The notes beneath the pieces are model-generated. The model was not told the DNA's origin, ran no database searches, and saw only the letters and a program-made list of their open reading frames with translations. From assembly GCF_003387075.1 (NCBI RefSeq), contig NZ_QUMQ01000001.1, positions 8,494,001 to 8,558,000 of the forward strand: DNA of 64,000 bases, read 5' to 3'. This document shows, one piece after another, positions 17,500-26,091 of the stretch. Origin of the DNA: Asanoa ferruginea (GTDB lineage: Bacteria > Actinomycetota > Actinomycetes > Mycobacteriales > Micromonosporaceae). The position numbers and the translations under genes were made by a program. Each line of letters opens with the position of its first letter. The first letter of the stretch is position 1.

Positions 17500-17864
17500 C
17501 AGGCGGTCGGCGGCTCGGGCATGAACTTGTCGGCCCACTCGGCGATCAGGGTGAGCGCCGGGATGAGGCCCTCGCCGGCCTCGGTCAACGAGTAGGAGAC
17601 CGTCACCGGCGGCCCCGGGTTGACCAGGCGCTCCACCATCCCCTGCTCGCACAACTCGGCCAGCCGGTCGGAAAGCACCGAATCGCTCACGCCACCGATC
17701 GCGCGGGACAGCTCGCGGAACCCCACCGGGCCCACGGTCAGGCTGCCGACGACGAGCCCGGTCCACCGCTTGCCCAGGATGCTGAAGGCACGGGCCAGCG
17801 CGATGTCGCCCCGCGAGCACCGCTCGCGCAGATCTTCCGTGTGACTTTCCGAACTATCCCCCAC
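17496..17864 (-). CDS. HxlR-family transcriptional regulator
   Basis: This 122-residue winged-helix protein has the HxlR pattern: FSILGKRWTGLVVGSLTVGPVGF, FRELSRAIGGVSDSVLSDRLAEL as the recognition helix region and a wing VSYSLTEAGE. A Cys at residue 16 (ERCSRGD) could sense oxidants or electrophiles, as in several HxlR proteins. It is divergent from an NDH-2-like flavoprotein; the gap holds four regularly spaced GCTAGY boxes that are the best candidates for its operator. Confidence 0.88.
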   Translation of the reverse strand: MGDSSESHTEDLRERCSRGDIALARAFSILGKRWTGLVVGSLTVGPVGFRELSRAIGGVSDSVLSDRLAELCEQGMVERLVNPGPPVTVSYSLTEAGEGLIPALTLIAEWADKFMPEPPTAC

Positions 17865-17872
17865 GGTGCCAT

Positions 17873-17932
17873 GCTAGCGCGATCGAGGTCGCTAGTATTT
17901 CCGAAGCAGCTAGCCATCTGAGTGCGGCTAGC
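17873..17932. promoter_or_regulatory. Four GCTAGY boxes at exact 18-bp spacing
   Basis: GCTAGC at 17873, GCTAGT at 17891, GCTAGC at 17909 and GCTAGC at 17927 begin exactly 18 bp apart between hxlR and the flavoprotein gene. The first two form a dyad CTAGCG/CGCTAG. A -10-like TAGTAT (17893) and the minus-strand ATACTA overlap the second box. The regular array suggests cooperative binding of the divergent HxlR regulator. Confidence 0.65.
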
Positions 17933-17953
17933 CCTTTAACGGAGGTAACACTG

Positions 17954-19060
17954 GTGACCGACACCGAGGTCAAGCGCCCTTCTGTCGTCGTACTCGGCGG
18001 TGGCTATGGCGGTCTTCGCACTGCCAAGGCGCTCGATGACGTCGCGGACGTCACGCTCGTCGACCCGTCCGACGCGTTCCAGCACAACGTCGCCGCCTGG
18101 CGGGCGCTGGTCGAGCCGGCCTGGATCGACCGCATCTTCATGCCACTCAACCGGCTCCTGCACCATGGCCGCTATGTGCGCGACCGGGCCGTCGCCGTCG
18201 ACGGCCGCACGGTCACGCTCGAGTCCGGGGCCGAGTTGGCACCCGACTACCTGGTGCTGGCGACCGGCTCGTCCTATCCGTTCCCGGCCAAGGCCGCCGA
18301 GTCCGACCAGGGCCGGGCCAAGGCCCAGCTTCAGGCCGCGCACGACGCGCTGCTCGGCGCCGGGCGCGCGCTGATCGTCGGTGCCGGCCCGGCCGGGCTC
18401 GAGCTCGCCGGCGAGATCAAGGCCTACTTCCCGGAGAAGGACGTGACCGTCGTCGACGTCAACCCGGACATTTTGCACGGGCCGTTCGACCAGGAGCTGC
18501 GCGAGGAGCTCCGCCGCCAGCTCGACAAGATGGGCGTCCGGCTGGTGCTCGGCAGCCCGCTGCACGCGCTGCCGTCCGCCGAACCGGCGACGGTGGCACC
18601 GATCTCGGTGACCACCGAGGCCGGCGAGACCGTGGAGGCCGACATCTGGTTCCGCGCGTTCGGCGTGCGGCCGGCGACCGGCTACCTGCGCGGCGCGCTG
18701 GCCTCCGCGGTCGACGAGCAGGGCTACGTGGCCGTCGACGAGCAGCTTCGGGTCAAGGGCGGCGACGGGGTGTACGCCCTGGGCGACATCTCCACCGCCG
18801 ACCGGGACACCGCGGGTGCCGCCGGCCGCCAGGCCGAGGTGGTCGTGACCAACATCAAGGCCGACATCACCGGGGAGGGCGCACCGCAGGCCTACGAGGC
18901 CGGCCCGGTGATGATCGTCGTCCCGCTCGGCCCGGAGGGTGGCGCGACCATGCTCCCCACCGGCATCGGCGGCGCGGAGCAGGCCTCGTCGATCAAGGGC
19001 GGTTCGATGCTGGTCGACATGTATTCGGTGCACTTCGACGCGCCGGAGCGGGCTAGCTGA
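17954..19060 (+). CDS. NAD(P)/FAD-dependent oxidoreductase (NDH-2-like)
   Basis: This 368-residue protein is a two-dinucleotide-binding-domain flavoprotein. VVLGGGYGGLRTAKAL near residue 13 binds FAD, VGAGPAGLELAGEI near residue 140 binds NAD(P)H, and GDGVYALGDI near residue 276 contacts FAD. The family includes type II NADH dehydrogenases and quinone or disulphide reductases. There is no clear membrane anchor. A strong SD GGAGGT lies upstream of GTG 17954. Likely regulation is by the divergent HxlR protein. The 3' end overlaps the convergent LysE gene by 8 bp. Confidence 0.85.
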   Translation: MTDTEVKRPSVVVLGGGYGGLRTAKALDDVADVTLVDPSDAFQHNVAAWRALVEPAWIDRIFMPLNRLLHHGRYVRDRAVAVDGRTVTLESGAELAPDYLVLATGSSYPFPAKAAESDQGRAKAQLQAAHDALLGAGRALIVGAGPAGLELAGEIKAYFPEKDVTVVDVNPDILHGPFDQELREELRRQLDKMGVRLVLGSPLHALPSAEPATVAPISVTTEAGETVEADIWFRAFGVRPATGYLRGALASAVDEQGYVAVDEQLRVKGGDGVYALGDISTADRDTAGAAGRQAEVVVTNIKADITGEGAPQAYEAGPVMIVVPLGPEGGATMLPTGIGGAEQASSIKGGSMLVDMYSVHFDAPERAS

Positions 19061-19679
19061 CCACCAGGTTGATCGCCAGGACGACGATCAGCAGGCTGGA
19101 CGCGAGGGCGGTGTAGAGCCGCCCTCGCGGCCCGGTCAGCAACCGACCGACCAGCGAGCCGCCGGATGCGATCAGCAACTGCCAGCTCGCCGAGGCGAGG
19201 AACGCGGCGAACACGAACAGCACCTCGCCGCCGGCGGTCAGCCCGTCGCTGGCCTGCCGCCCGAGCACCAGCGCGGCGAAGTAGACGATCGTCATCGGGT
19301 TGAGCAGGGTCAGGGCCAGGATGCCGCCGTAGGCCCGCATCGGGGTCGCCAAACCGGCACCCGAACGCGCGGCCCGGGCCGGATCGCGGTGGTGGCGCAG
19401 CGCGGACCACGCGGTGTGGGCAGCGAGCACCAGCAGCACGACAACGGCGACCCAGCGCAGCGGCGTGGCGACCGGCTCGATGACGCCGGCCAGGGCGGCA
19501 CCGCCGAGCACCGCGACCGCGGCGTAGAGCCCGTCGGCGGTGGCCACGCCGAGCGCGGCGGACGCGCCGACCTTGAACGAGGTGCGGGCGGCGAGCCCCA
19601 TGATCAGAATCGCGATGGCGCCGACCGGGATCGCGACGCCGTAGCCGGCGACCAGGCCGGCGAGGAAGGCGTCGCTCAT
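19053..19679 (-). CDS. LysE-family amino-acid exporter
   Basis: This is a 208-residue membrane protein with six hydrophobic segments. The N-terminal GYGVAIPVGAIAILIMGLAAR and the central LALTLLNPMTIVYFAAL are hallmark LysE/RhtB segments (the NP motif in the fourth helix region). It should export a basic or neutral amino acid or a related metabolite. The end overlaps the flavoprotein gene by 8 bp in convergent orientation. Confidence 0.87.
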   Translation of the reverse strand: MSDAFLAGLVAGYGVAIPVGAIAILIMGLAARTSFKVGASAALGVATADGLYAAVAVLGGAALAGVIEPVATPLRWVAVVVLLVLAAHTAWSALRHHRDPARAARSGAGLATPMRAYGGILALTLLNPMTIVYFAALVLGRQASDGLTAGGEVLFVFAAFLASASWQLLIASGGSLVGRLLTGPRGRLYTALASSLLIVVLAINLVVS

Positions 19680-19833
19680 CGCGGATCGGGTGGGATCGAC
19701 GCCGACCCGGAGCCACGCTGCTGTCGGCGGCCGGCTATGGCCGTCGCGACAGAAACCTGGGTCCGAGTCAGTTCGATCACCCGCACATCATCGGGTACGG
19801 GGTCGCGTGCCCGCATCGGGTTTTTCGCGCGGG

Positions 19834-20610
19834 TCAGCCGGTGACCCAGTCCATGTGCCCGATCCAGTGGTCCAGCAGGGCCCGATCGCCGTGGATCTCC
19901 AGCTCGGGAAGCGCATCCACCGGGCGCCGCCGGCTGAGCGCGAGCAGGAGATCGGCGGCCGGGCCGCGCACCGCGACATCGGCCTTGGTGTGCGTGCGGT
20001 CGAGGACGACCATGTCCGGTTCCCGGCGGGCCACCCACTCCCCGGGCGCGTCGGTCGCGTGGAAATGCAGCGTCTGGCCGTCGCCACGCATCGCGTCGGC
20101 GAAGTCGGGCCGGTTCTCCCAGTAGCCCTCGGACGTCATCGTGTCCAGCCAGTCCTCGATGGCCGCGACTCCATACTCCGGCGCCAGCGCGTAGGGCACG
20201 CCGAGCGTCGCGGCCGCGTCCGCGCGGTGCACGCTGGCCTCGCCGAACAGCCGGCGCGACCAGAACGGCACGCCCGCGGCACCGCCGGACGGATCCCACA
20301 CCGGAGTGTCGTCGGCGGCCGACTCGAACGCCTGCTTCGCCTCGGACGCGCCGTCGGTCAGCCAGGCGGCCCACCGGGTCGGGTCGCTCGGGGCCGGAAC
20401 GTAGCGGGCGAACGCCTCGCCCGGGTCGCTCATCCGCTCGCTCACGAGCATGGCCACCATGCGCTGTGTCGAGCCGACATGGTCGACCAGATCCGCCAGC
20501 GTCCATTGCGGACAGGTCGGCACCGGTGCCTTCGCATCCGCGCCGTCCACCCAGCCGGCGAACGTGCTGGTCTGTTCGACGACACCATTCAGATACGCGG
20601 ACGTCTCCAT
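19834..20610 (-). CDS. Maleylpyruvate isomerase family mycothiol-dependent enzyme
   Basis: This 258-residue protein has the DinB-like four-helix bundle of the mycothiol-dependent maleylpyruvate isomerase group. The N-terminal segment TCPQWTLADLVDHVGSTQRM supplies the first metal-ligand His, and FGEASVHRADAAATLG carries the second conserved His region. The C-terminal part resembles an MDMPI/SCP2-like domain. Mycothiol use fits an actinomycete; the specific reaction is unknown. The 154 bp between it and the LysE gene hold no feature I can support. Confidence 0.82.
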   Translation of the reverse strand: METSAYLNGVVEQTSTFAGWVDGADAKAPVPTCPQWTLADLVDHVGSTQRMVAMLVSERMSDPGEAFARYVPAPSDPTRWAAWLTDGASEAKQAFESAADDTPVWDPSGGAAGVPFWSRRLFGEASVHRADAAATLGVPYALAPEYGVAAIEDWLDTMTSEGYWENRPDFADAMRGDGQTLHFHATDAPGEWVARREPDMVVLDRTHTKADVAVRGPAADLLLALSRRRPVDALPELEIHGDRALLDHWIGHMDWVTG

Positions 20611-20619
20611 CGCTGCACC

Positions 20620-22062
20620 CTATTCGGACCTGGCCACCCTCGGCAGCAGGAAGGTCAGGGCGAAGGTCAGCGCGAGCAGCCCGGCCACCGCCCACAGCAC
20701 CGTCTCGATGGCGCCGGTCACGCCAGCACCGCCGGCCGCGCGGTTGAAGAACAGTGTGCCCAGCGTCGCCACGCCGAGGGCGCCCGCGAACTGCTGCGCG
20801 GCGTTCAGCGCACCCGACGCCGAACCGCTCTCCTCCGGCGAGACGCCCGCCAGGATGATGTCGAAGAACGGCGCCATCGCGAAGCCCATGCCCAGGCCGA
20901 ACAGGCCCAGGACCGGTGCGAGCTGCCACGAGGTCACCGTCGACGTGCCGTGCACGGTGAGGACGAAGCCGAGCACCGACAACGCCATCACGACGATGCC
21001 GCCCTGTAGGACCGCCCGGCCGTGCTTGTGTGCCAGGCCGCCGACGGCCGACAGGCCGAAACCGGCGATCACGCCGACCGCCTGCGGCACCGTGGTAAGG
21101 CCCGTGCGCAGCGGCGAGAAATGCAGGCCGAGCTGGAGGTAGAGGCTCAGCGTCAGGGAGAAGCCCAGCATGCTGGCGAAGTAGGCGGTGCCCGCGACCA
21201 GGCCGCCGGTGAACGCCCGCTTGCGGAAGAGGGTCGGCACCACCAGCGGGTCGAGACCGCGGCGCTGGCGGCGGGCCTCGAACCAGCCGAACACGCCGAA
21301 CAGCGCCAGGGCCACGGCCATCGACGCGAACGTCCACGACGGCCAGCCCAGTTCCCGGCCCTGCACGATCGGGAAGACCAGCAGGAACATGGCGGCCGAG
21401 ATCAGGCCGACACCGCCGAGGTCGAGGCGGGGCGCTCCGGGAGAGCGCGACTCGGGCAGGAAGCGCAGCGCGCCGAACAGGCCGAGCAGGCCGAGGGGCA
21501 GGTTGACCAGGAAGATCATCCGCCAGCCCAGGCCGAAGAGGTCGGCGTCGACCAGCCAGCCGGCGAGGATCGGGCCGCCGACCGCGGACAGGCCCATGAT
21601 CGGGCCGAAGAAGCCGAACGCGGAGCCCACCTGGCGGGGCGGGAACATCTCCTTGATCAGACCAAAACCCTGTGGCAGGAGTACGGCGCCGAACAGGCCC
21701 TGGAGCACCCGCGCGGTGACCAGCGTGGTCTCGCCCTGTGCCAGCGCGCAGAGCAGGGACGCGGCGACGAAGCCGGCCGTGCCGATCAGGAACATCCGGC
21801 GGCGCCCGTAGAGGTCGCCGAGGCGGCCGCCGGTGACCAGGCCGACCGCCATGGCCAGCGTGTAGCCGGCGGCGAGCCATTGGATCGTGCTCTCGGGCGC
21901 GCCCAGGTCGGCGCGGATGGTAGGCCCGGCGATCGTCGTGACCAGCGCGTCGAGCAGGTCCATGACCTCGGCGATCAGGATCACGAACAGGGCGACCCAG
22001 CGCCATCGGAAGGCGGGTGGATCGCTCGTGGTGGTGGCTTCGGGGGCGGTGGTCACAGACAT
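20620..22062 (-). CDS. MFS drug:proton antiporter, DHA2 (14-TM) type
   Basis: This 480-residue protein has about 14 hydrophobic segments. The loop motif GGRLGDLYGRRRMFLIG near residue 80 is motif A of the major facilitator superfamily, and LQGLFGAVLLPQ plus the antiporter motif region GPILAGWLV fit EmrB/QacA-like multidrug exporters. It probably pumps lipophilic cations, antibiotics or dyes. It diverges from a TetR gene across an 87-bp gap that carries three palindromes, so induction by substrate via that repressor is expected. Confidence 0.9.
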   Translation of the reverse strand: MSVTTAPEATTTSDPPAFRWRWVALFVILIAEVMDLLDALVTTIAGPTIRADLGAPESTIQWLAAGYTLAMAVGLVTGGRLGDLYGRRRMFLIGTAGFVAASLLCALAQGETTLVTARVLQGLFGAVLLPQGFGLIKEMFPPRQVGSAFGFFGPIMGLSAVGGPILAGWLVDADLFGLGWRMIFLVNLPLGLLGLFGALRFLPESRSPGAPRLDLGGVGLISAAMFLLVFPIVQGRELGWPSWTFASMAVALALFGVFGWFEARRQRRGLDPLVVPTLFRKRAFTGGLVAGTAYFASMLGFSLTLSLYLQLGLHFSPLRTGLTTVPQAVGVIAGFGLSAVGGLAHKHGRAVLQGGIVVMALSVLGFVLTVHGTSTVTSWQLAPVLGLFGLGMGFAMAPFFDIILAGVSPEESGSASGALNAAQQFAGALGVATLGTLFFNRAAGGAGVTGAIETVLWAVAGLLALTFALTFLLPRVARSE

Positions 22063-22078
22063 CCGAGAGGGCTCCTGA

Positions 22079-22130
22079 CGAACGGCGTTCGATTGCTTAC
22101 GAACACTGTTCTACGCTCGAACGCCGTTCG
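22079..22130. promoter_or_regulatory. Three-palindrome operator between MFS and tetR
   Basis: CGAACGGCGTTCGA (22079-22092) and TCGAACGCCGTTCG (22117-22130) are exact inverted copies of each other, and each is itself nearly palindromic. Between them lies a third palindrome GAACACTGTTC (22101-22111). Centres are 21 and 18 bp apart. All share the half-site GAAC/GTTC, so a TetR dimer could fill three adjacent sites. Confidence 0.8.
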
Positions 22131-22149
22131 CGTCAAGTACGATGTTCGG

Positions 22150-22872
22150 GTGACCGATGTTCTGCCGCCGCCGCCGTGGAAGAAGCCCCGCCGCGCACCG
22201 TCGCCCGCGCGGGAGCCGCTCAGCGCTGACAAGATCGTCGACGCGGCCTTCAAGGTGCTCGATGCCGAGGGGCTCGACGCGGTGAGCATGCGGCGGGTCG
22301 CCGACGAGCTCAACACCGGCGCGGCGTCGCTCTACGCGCACGTCGCCAACAAGGAGGAGTTGCTCGAACTGATCCGCGAGCGGGTGCTCAGCGAGATCCA
22401 GTTGCCCGAGCCCGACCCGGCGCGCTGGCAGCAGCAGCTACGCGAGGTGGCGTCGGAGATCCAGCGGGCATACGCCAACCACCGCGACATCGCCCGGCTG
22501 AGCCTGGGCACGATTCCGGTGGGTTATCACGCGTTGCGGATGGGCGAGGGGCTGCTCGCGATCATGCTCGCCGGCGGCGTGCCGCCGAACGTGGCGGCCC
22601 TGGCCACCGACCGGATCGCCCTCTACGTCGCGGCCGACTCCTACGAGGGGGCGCTGATCGTGTCGCGCCACGGCCTCGACGCGGCCGACGCCAGCGAGCG
22701 CTTCCAGGCCCGCTTGAAAGAGATCCACGAGTATTACCGGACGCTGCCGCGCGACAAGTTCCCGTCGCTGACGACACACGTCGACGAGCTGATCCAGGCC
22801 GACAGCGACGAACGCTTCGCGTTCGGCCTGGACATGCTCATCCGAAGCTTGGCGACCTACACCGAAAGCTAG
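22150..22872 (+). CDS. TetR-family repressor (TetR_C type)
   Basis: This 240-residue protein has a Pro-rich 25-residue arm, then the HTH domain: ADKIVDAAFKVLDAEGLDAV, MRRVADELNTGAASLYAHV and KEELLELIRERV. The C-terminal all-helical domain is of the tetracycline-repressor type. Its position opposite the MFS exporter implies that it represses the pump and itself at the triple palindrome. GTG 22150 is the start; no strong SD is visible. The stop TAG shares CTAG with the convergent sufT stop. Confidence 0.88.
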   Translation: MTDVLPPPPWKKPRRAPSPAREPLSADKIVDAAFKVLDAEGLDAVSMRRVADELNTGAASLYAHVANKEELLELIRERVLSEIQLPEPDPARWQQQLREVASEIQRAYANHRDIARLSLGTIPVGYHALRMGEGLLAIMLAGGVPPNVAALATDRIALYVAADSYEGALIVSRHGLDAADASERFQARLKEIHEYYRTLPRDKFPSLTTHVDELIQADSDERFAFGLDMLIRSLATYTES

Positions 22873-23228
22873 ACGTTGAAGCCGAGCGAGCGGAGCTGGT
22901 CGCGGCCCTCGTCGGTGATCTTGTCGGGGCCCCATGGCGGCAGCCAGACCCAGTTGATCCGGAAGTCGGTGACGATGCCGCCGCCGGGGCCGGTGGTCAG
23001 CGCCGCCCGGGTCTGGTCCTCGATCACGTCGGTCAGCGGGCAGGCCGCCGACGTCAGCGTCATGTCGAGCGTCGCGACGTTCTCCTCGTCGACGTGGACG
23101 CCGTAGACCAGGCCGAGGTCGACCACGTTGATGCCGAGCTCGGGGTCGACGACATCCTTCATCGCCTCTTCGACCTCGTCGATCGTCGCCTTCGACGGAG
23201 CGGGTGTGCTCACAGTTTCCTCACTCAT
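22869..23228 (-). CDS. sufT: Fe-S assembly factor SufT (MIP18/DUF59 family)
   Basis: This 119-residue protein has the DUF59 fold: EEAMKDVVDPELGINVVDLGLVYG, then MTLTSAACPLTDVIEDQ with the conserved Cys, and WVWLPPWGPDKITDEGRDQL at the end. SufT helps mature Fe-S proteins. It is the last gene of the suf operon and overlaps sufU by ATGA. The stop overlaps the convergent tetR stop in CTAG. Confidence 0.92.
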   Translation of the reverse strand: MSEETVSTPAPSKATIDEVEEAMKDVVDPELGINVVDLGLVYGVHVDEENVATLDMTLTSAACPLTDVIEDQTRAALTTGPGGGIVTDFRINWVWLPPWGPDKITDEGRDQLRSLGFNV

Positions 23229-23683
23229 GCCTTCACCTCGGGTCCGACCGTGACGCCGGCGCGTACGGCCGCGTCCTTGAACGCCATCCACGGCAGCAGG
23301 GCGCACTTCACGCGCGCCGGATAGCGCGCCACTCCGGAGAACGCCACGCCGTCGCCCAACAATTCCTCGTCCGGCTCGACCTGGCCGCGGCCCTGCATCA
23401 GCTCGACGAACGCGTCGTGCACCTTGAGCGCCTCGCCGACGGGCAGGTCGGCGAGCAGGTCGTGCAGCACGCTCGCCGAGGCCTGGCTGATCGAGCAGCC
23501 CATCCCCTCGTAGGACACGTCGGCGAGCTTCTCGCCGGCCACCGCGACCCGGATGGTCACCTCGTCGCCGCAGGTCGGGTTGACGTGGTGCGCCTCGCCG
23601 CCGAACGGCTCCCGCAGCCCACGGCCGTGCGGCCGCTTGTAATGCTCCAGGATGATGTCCTGGTATAGCTGGTCGAACTGCAT
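23225..23683 (-). CDS. sufU: SufU, zinc-dependent sulphur acceptor
   Basis: This 152-residue protein takes sulphur from SufS and passes it to the SufBCD scaffold. The three zinc-ligand Cys positions are visible: VNPTCGDEV near residue 38, YEGMGCSISQASASV near 62 and ARVKCALLPW near 128. Asp in CGDE is the fourth ligand in homologues. It overlaps sufS by one base and sufT by four. Confidence 0.93.
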   Translation of the reverse strand: MQFDQLYQDIILEHYKRPHGRGLREPFGGEAHHVNPTCGDEVTIRVAVAGEKLADVSYEGMGCSISQASASVLHDLLADLPVGEALKVHDAFVELMQGRGQVEPDEELLGDGVAFSGVARYPARVKCALLPWMAFKDAAVRAGVTVGPEVKA

Positions 23684-24960
23684 CAGCCGAACACCTTTCG
23701 GACCCGCTCGAGCCCTCGCACGAGGGCGTCGACCTCCTCGGTCGTCGTGTAGACGTAGAACGAGGCACGCGTGGTCGCCGGCACCCCGTAACGCACGCAG
23801 ACCGGCCGCGCGCAGTGGTGACCGACCCGCACCTCGACACCCTCGTCGTCGAGCACCTGGCCCACGTCGTGGGGGTGGATGCCCTCCAGGGCGAACGAGA
23901 TGGTGCCGCCGCGGCCCTCCGGCGTCGTTGGCCCGAAGATCCGCAGGGTGGGCACGGACGAGAGCACTTCCAGCGCGTACGCCGTGATCTCCTGCTCGTG
24001 TGCCTGGACCGCGGCCATGCCGACCCCGTCGAGGTAGTCGATCGCGGCACCCAGCCCGACCGCCTCGACGATCGGCGGCGTGCCGGCCTCGAAGCGGGCC
24101 GGTGCCGGCGCGAACGTCGACTTCTCCATCGTCACGGTCTCGATCATCGAGCCGCCGCCGAGCACCGGAGGCATCGCCTCGAGCAGCTCGGCGCGGCCCC
24201 AGAGCACGCCGATGCCGGTCGGGCCGAGCATCTTGTGGCCGGTGAAGGCGATGAAGTCGGCGCCGAGCGCCTGGACATCGACCGGCAGGTGCGGCACCGA
24301 CTGCGAGCAGTCGAGCAGGACCAGCGCGCCGACCTGGTGTGCCCGCGCGATGATCCGGGCCGGGTCGTTGATGGTGCCGAGGATGTTGGACATGTGCACC
24401 AGCGACACCAGCTTGGTGCGCTCGTTGACCAACGTGTCCAGCGCCGACTCGTCGAGCCGGCCCTCCTCGGTGAGGCTGAACCAGCGCAGGGTCGCGCCGG
24501 TGCGCTCACACAGCAACTGCCACGGGACGATGTTGGAGTGGTGCTCCATCTCGGAGATCACCACCTCGTCGCCGGGGCCGATCCGGAAGCGCGGGTCACT
24601 GCCGGGGGTCGCCGAGGCGTTGGAGAAGGCGTACGCCAGCAGGTTGATCGCCTCGGTGGAGTTCTTGCCGAACACCACCTCGGACGCCGCCGGCGCGTTG
24701 ATGAACGCGGCCACCTTCTCCCGGGCGCCCTCGTAGGCGAGGGTCGCCTCGGTGCCCAGCGTGTGCACCGAGCGCGACACGTTGCCGTTGTGCCACTCGT
24801 GGTGCGTACGCATGACGTCGAGCACCTGGCGTGGTTTCTGCGACGTGTTGGCGCTGTCCAGATAGACCAGCGGGTGGCCGTTGATCTCCCGACCGAGGAT
24901 CGGGAAGTCAGCGCGGAGCGCGGCGACGTCGAACGTCGACGGGATCGCGAGAGACGTCAT
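23683..24960 (-). CDS. sufS: Cysteine desulfurase SufS
   Basis: This is a 425-residue pyridoxal-phosphate enzyme that releases sulphur from cysteine as a persulphide. The PLP lysine is in ADFIAFTGHKMLGPTG near residue 226; VVISEMEHHSNIVPWQ and LVLLDCSQSVPH also contact the cofactor. The catalytic Cys lies in VRVGHHCARPVCVRYG near residue 377, the group II (SufS) arrangement, which works with SufU. ATG 24960 (MTSLAIPSTFDVAALRADFP) fits the family N-terminus. Confidence 0.94.
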   Translation of the reverse strand: MTSLAIPSTFDVAALRADFPILGREINGHPLVYLDSANTSQKPRQVLDVMRTHHEWHNGNVSRSVHTLGTEATLAYEGAREKVAAFINAPAASEVVFGKNSTEAINLLAYAFSNASATPGSDPRFRIGPGDEVVISEMEHHSNIVPWQLLCERTGATLRWFSLTEEGRLDESALDTLVNERTKLVSLVHMSNILGTINDPARIIARAHQVGALVLLDCSQSVPHLPVDVQALGADFIAFTGHKMLGPTGIGVLWGRAELLEAMPPVLGGGSMIETVTMEKSTFAPAPARFEAGTPPIVEAVGLGAAIDYLDGVGMAAVQAHEQEITAYALEVLSSVPTLRIFGPTTPEGRGGTISFALEGIHPHDVGQVLDDEGVEVRVGHHCARPVCVRYGVPATTRASFYVYTTTEEVDALVRGLERVRKVFG

Positions 24961-24985
24961 GACTGGGCAGCCCTTCGTGCGTGGA

Positions 24986-25759
24986 TCAGGCCGTAGCCGG
25001 ACCGGTTTCCGCCAGGTAGCGCTCGTAACCCTCGGCCTCGAGCTTCTCCGCCAGCTCCGGGCCGCCCTCTTCGACGATCCGGCCGCGGGCGAAGACGTGC
25101 ACGAAGTCGGGCGTGATGTAGCGCAGGATGCGGGTGTAGTGGGTGATCAGCAGCAGGCCCGTCTCGCCGGTCGCGCCGACCCGGTTGACGCCCTCGCTGA
25201 CGACGCGCAGCGCGTCGATGTCGAGGCCGGAGTCGGTCTCGTCGAGGATCGCGATCTTCGGCTTGAGCAGCTCGAGCTGGACGATCTCGTGCCGCTTCTT
25301 CTCACCGCCGGAGAAGCCCTCGTTGACGTTGCGCTGTGCCATCGCCGGGTCCATCTGGAGCCGCTCCATGGCGCCGCGCAGCTCGCCGGCCCAGGTGCGC
25401 AGCTTGGGCGCCTCGCCGTCGATGGCGGTCTTCGCGGTGCGCAGGAAGTTGGCGACCGAGACGCCGGGCACCTCGACCGGGTATTGCATCGCGAGGAAGA
25501 GCCCGGCCCGGGCCCGCTCGTCGACGGTCATCGACAGCACGTCGACGCCGTCGAGGGTGACCGAGCCGCCGGTGATCTGGTATTTCGGGTGGCCGGCGAT
25601 CGAGTAGGCCAGGGTCGACTTGCCCGACCCGTTGGGGCCCATGATGGCGTGGGTCTCCCCGGCGCGGACAGTGAGGTCGACGCCCGCCAGGATCGGCTTG
25701 AGCTGGCCGTCGGGCAGCTTGACCGAGACCCTCAGGTCGCGGATCTCCAGGGTGCTCAT
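24986..25759 (-). CDS. sufC: SufC, ATPase of the SufBCD scaffold
   Basis: This 257-residue ABC-type ATPase drives conformational change in SufB-SufD. Walker A is GPNGSGKSTL near residue 40, the signature is FSGGEKKR near 150, and Walker B is IAILDETDSGLD near 174, the SufC-specific variant. The start overlaps the stop of the Rieske gene as ATGA. A 25-bp gap separates it from sufS. Confidence 0.94.
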   Translation of the reverse strand: MSTLEIRDLRVSVKLPDGQLKPILAGVDLTVRAGETHAIMGPNGSGKSTLAYSIAGHPKYQITGGSVTLDGVDVLSMTVDERARAGLFLAMQYPVEVPGVSVANFLRTAKTAIDGEAPKLRTWAGELRGAMERLQMDPAMAQRNVNEGFSGGEKKRHEIVQLELLKPKIAILDETDSGLDIDALRVVSEGVNRVGATGETGLLLITHYTRILRYITPDFVHVFARGRIVEEGGPELAEKLEAEGYERYLAETGPATA

Positions 25760-26091
25760 GCGGGCATGACTCCATTGCTAGGCGTGAGGGCGACGTAGAC
25801 GTCGCCGTCGCGGACTTCGACGGGATAAACGGGTACGGGTTCGGTCGCCGGCAGGCCCGTGGGCTCGCCGGTGCGCAGGTCGAAACGCGACCCGTGCAGC
25901 CAGCACTCGAGCGTGCAGCCGTCGACCTCGCCCTCGGACAGCGCCACGGCGGCGTGCGAGCACTCGTCGTAGACGGCGTAGAAGTTGTCGTCCTGGCCGT
26001 GCACGATCGCGAGCTCCAGGTCGTCGGTGACGGCCCGGATCGCCGTGCCCTTCGGCACGTCCTCGACGGAGCACAGACGGACGAAGTTCAC
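25756..26091 (-). CDS. Rieske-type ferredoxin in the suf operon
   Basis: This is a 111-residue soluble Rieske protein. The cluster ligands are C-x-H in DECSHAAVAL near residue 44 and C-x-x-H in LECWLHGSRF near residue 64. Small Rieske ferredoxins between sufD and sufC are usual in actinobacteria; they may supply electrons or act as a cluster target. GTG 26091 overlaps the sufD stop by four bases. Confidence 0.9.
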   Translation of the reverse strand: MNFVRLCSVEDVPKGTAIRAVTDDLELAIVHGQDDNFYAVYDECSHAAVALSEGEVDGCTLECWLHGSRFDLRTGEPTGLPATEPVPVYPVEVRDGDVYVALTPSNGVMPA

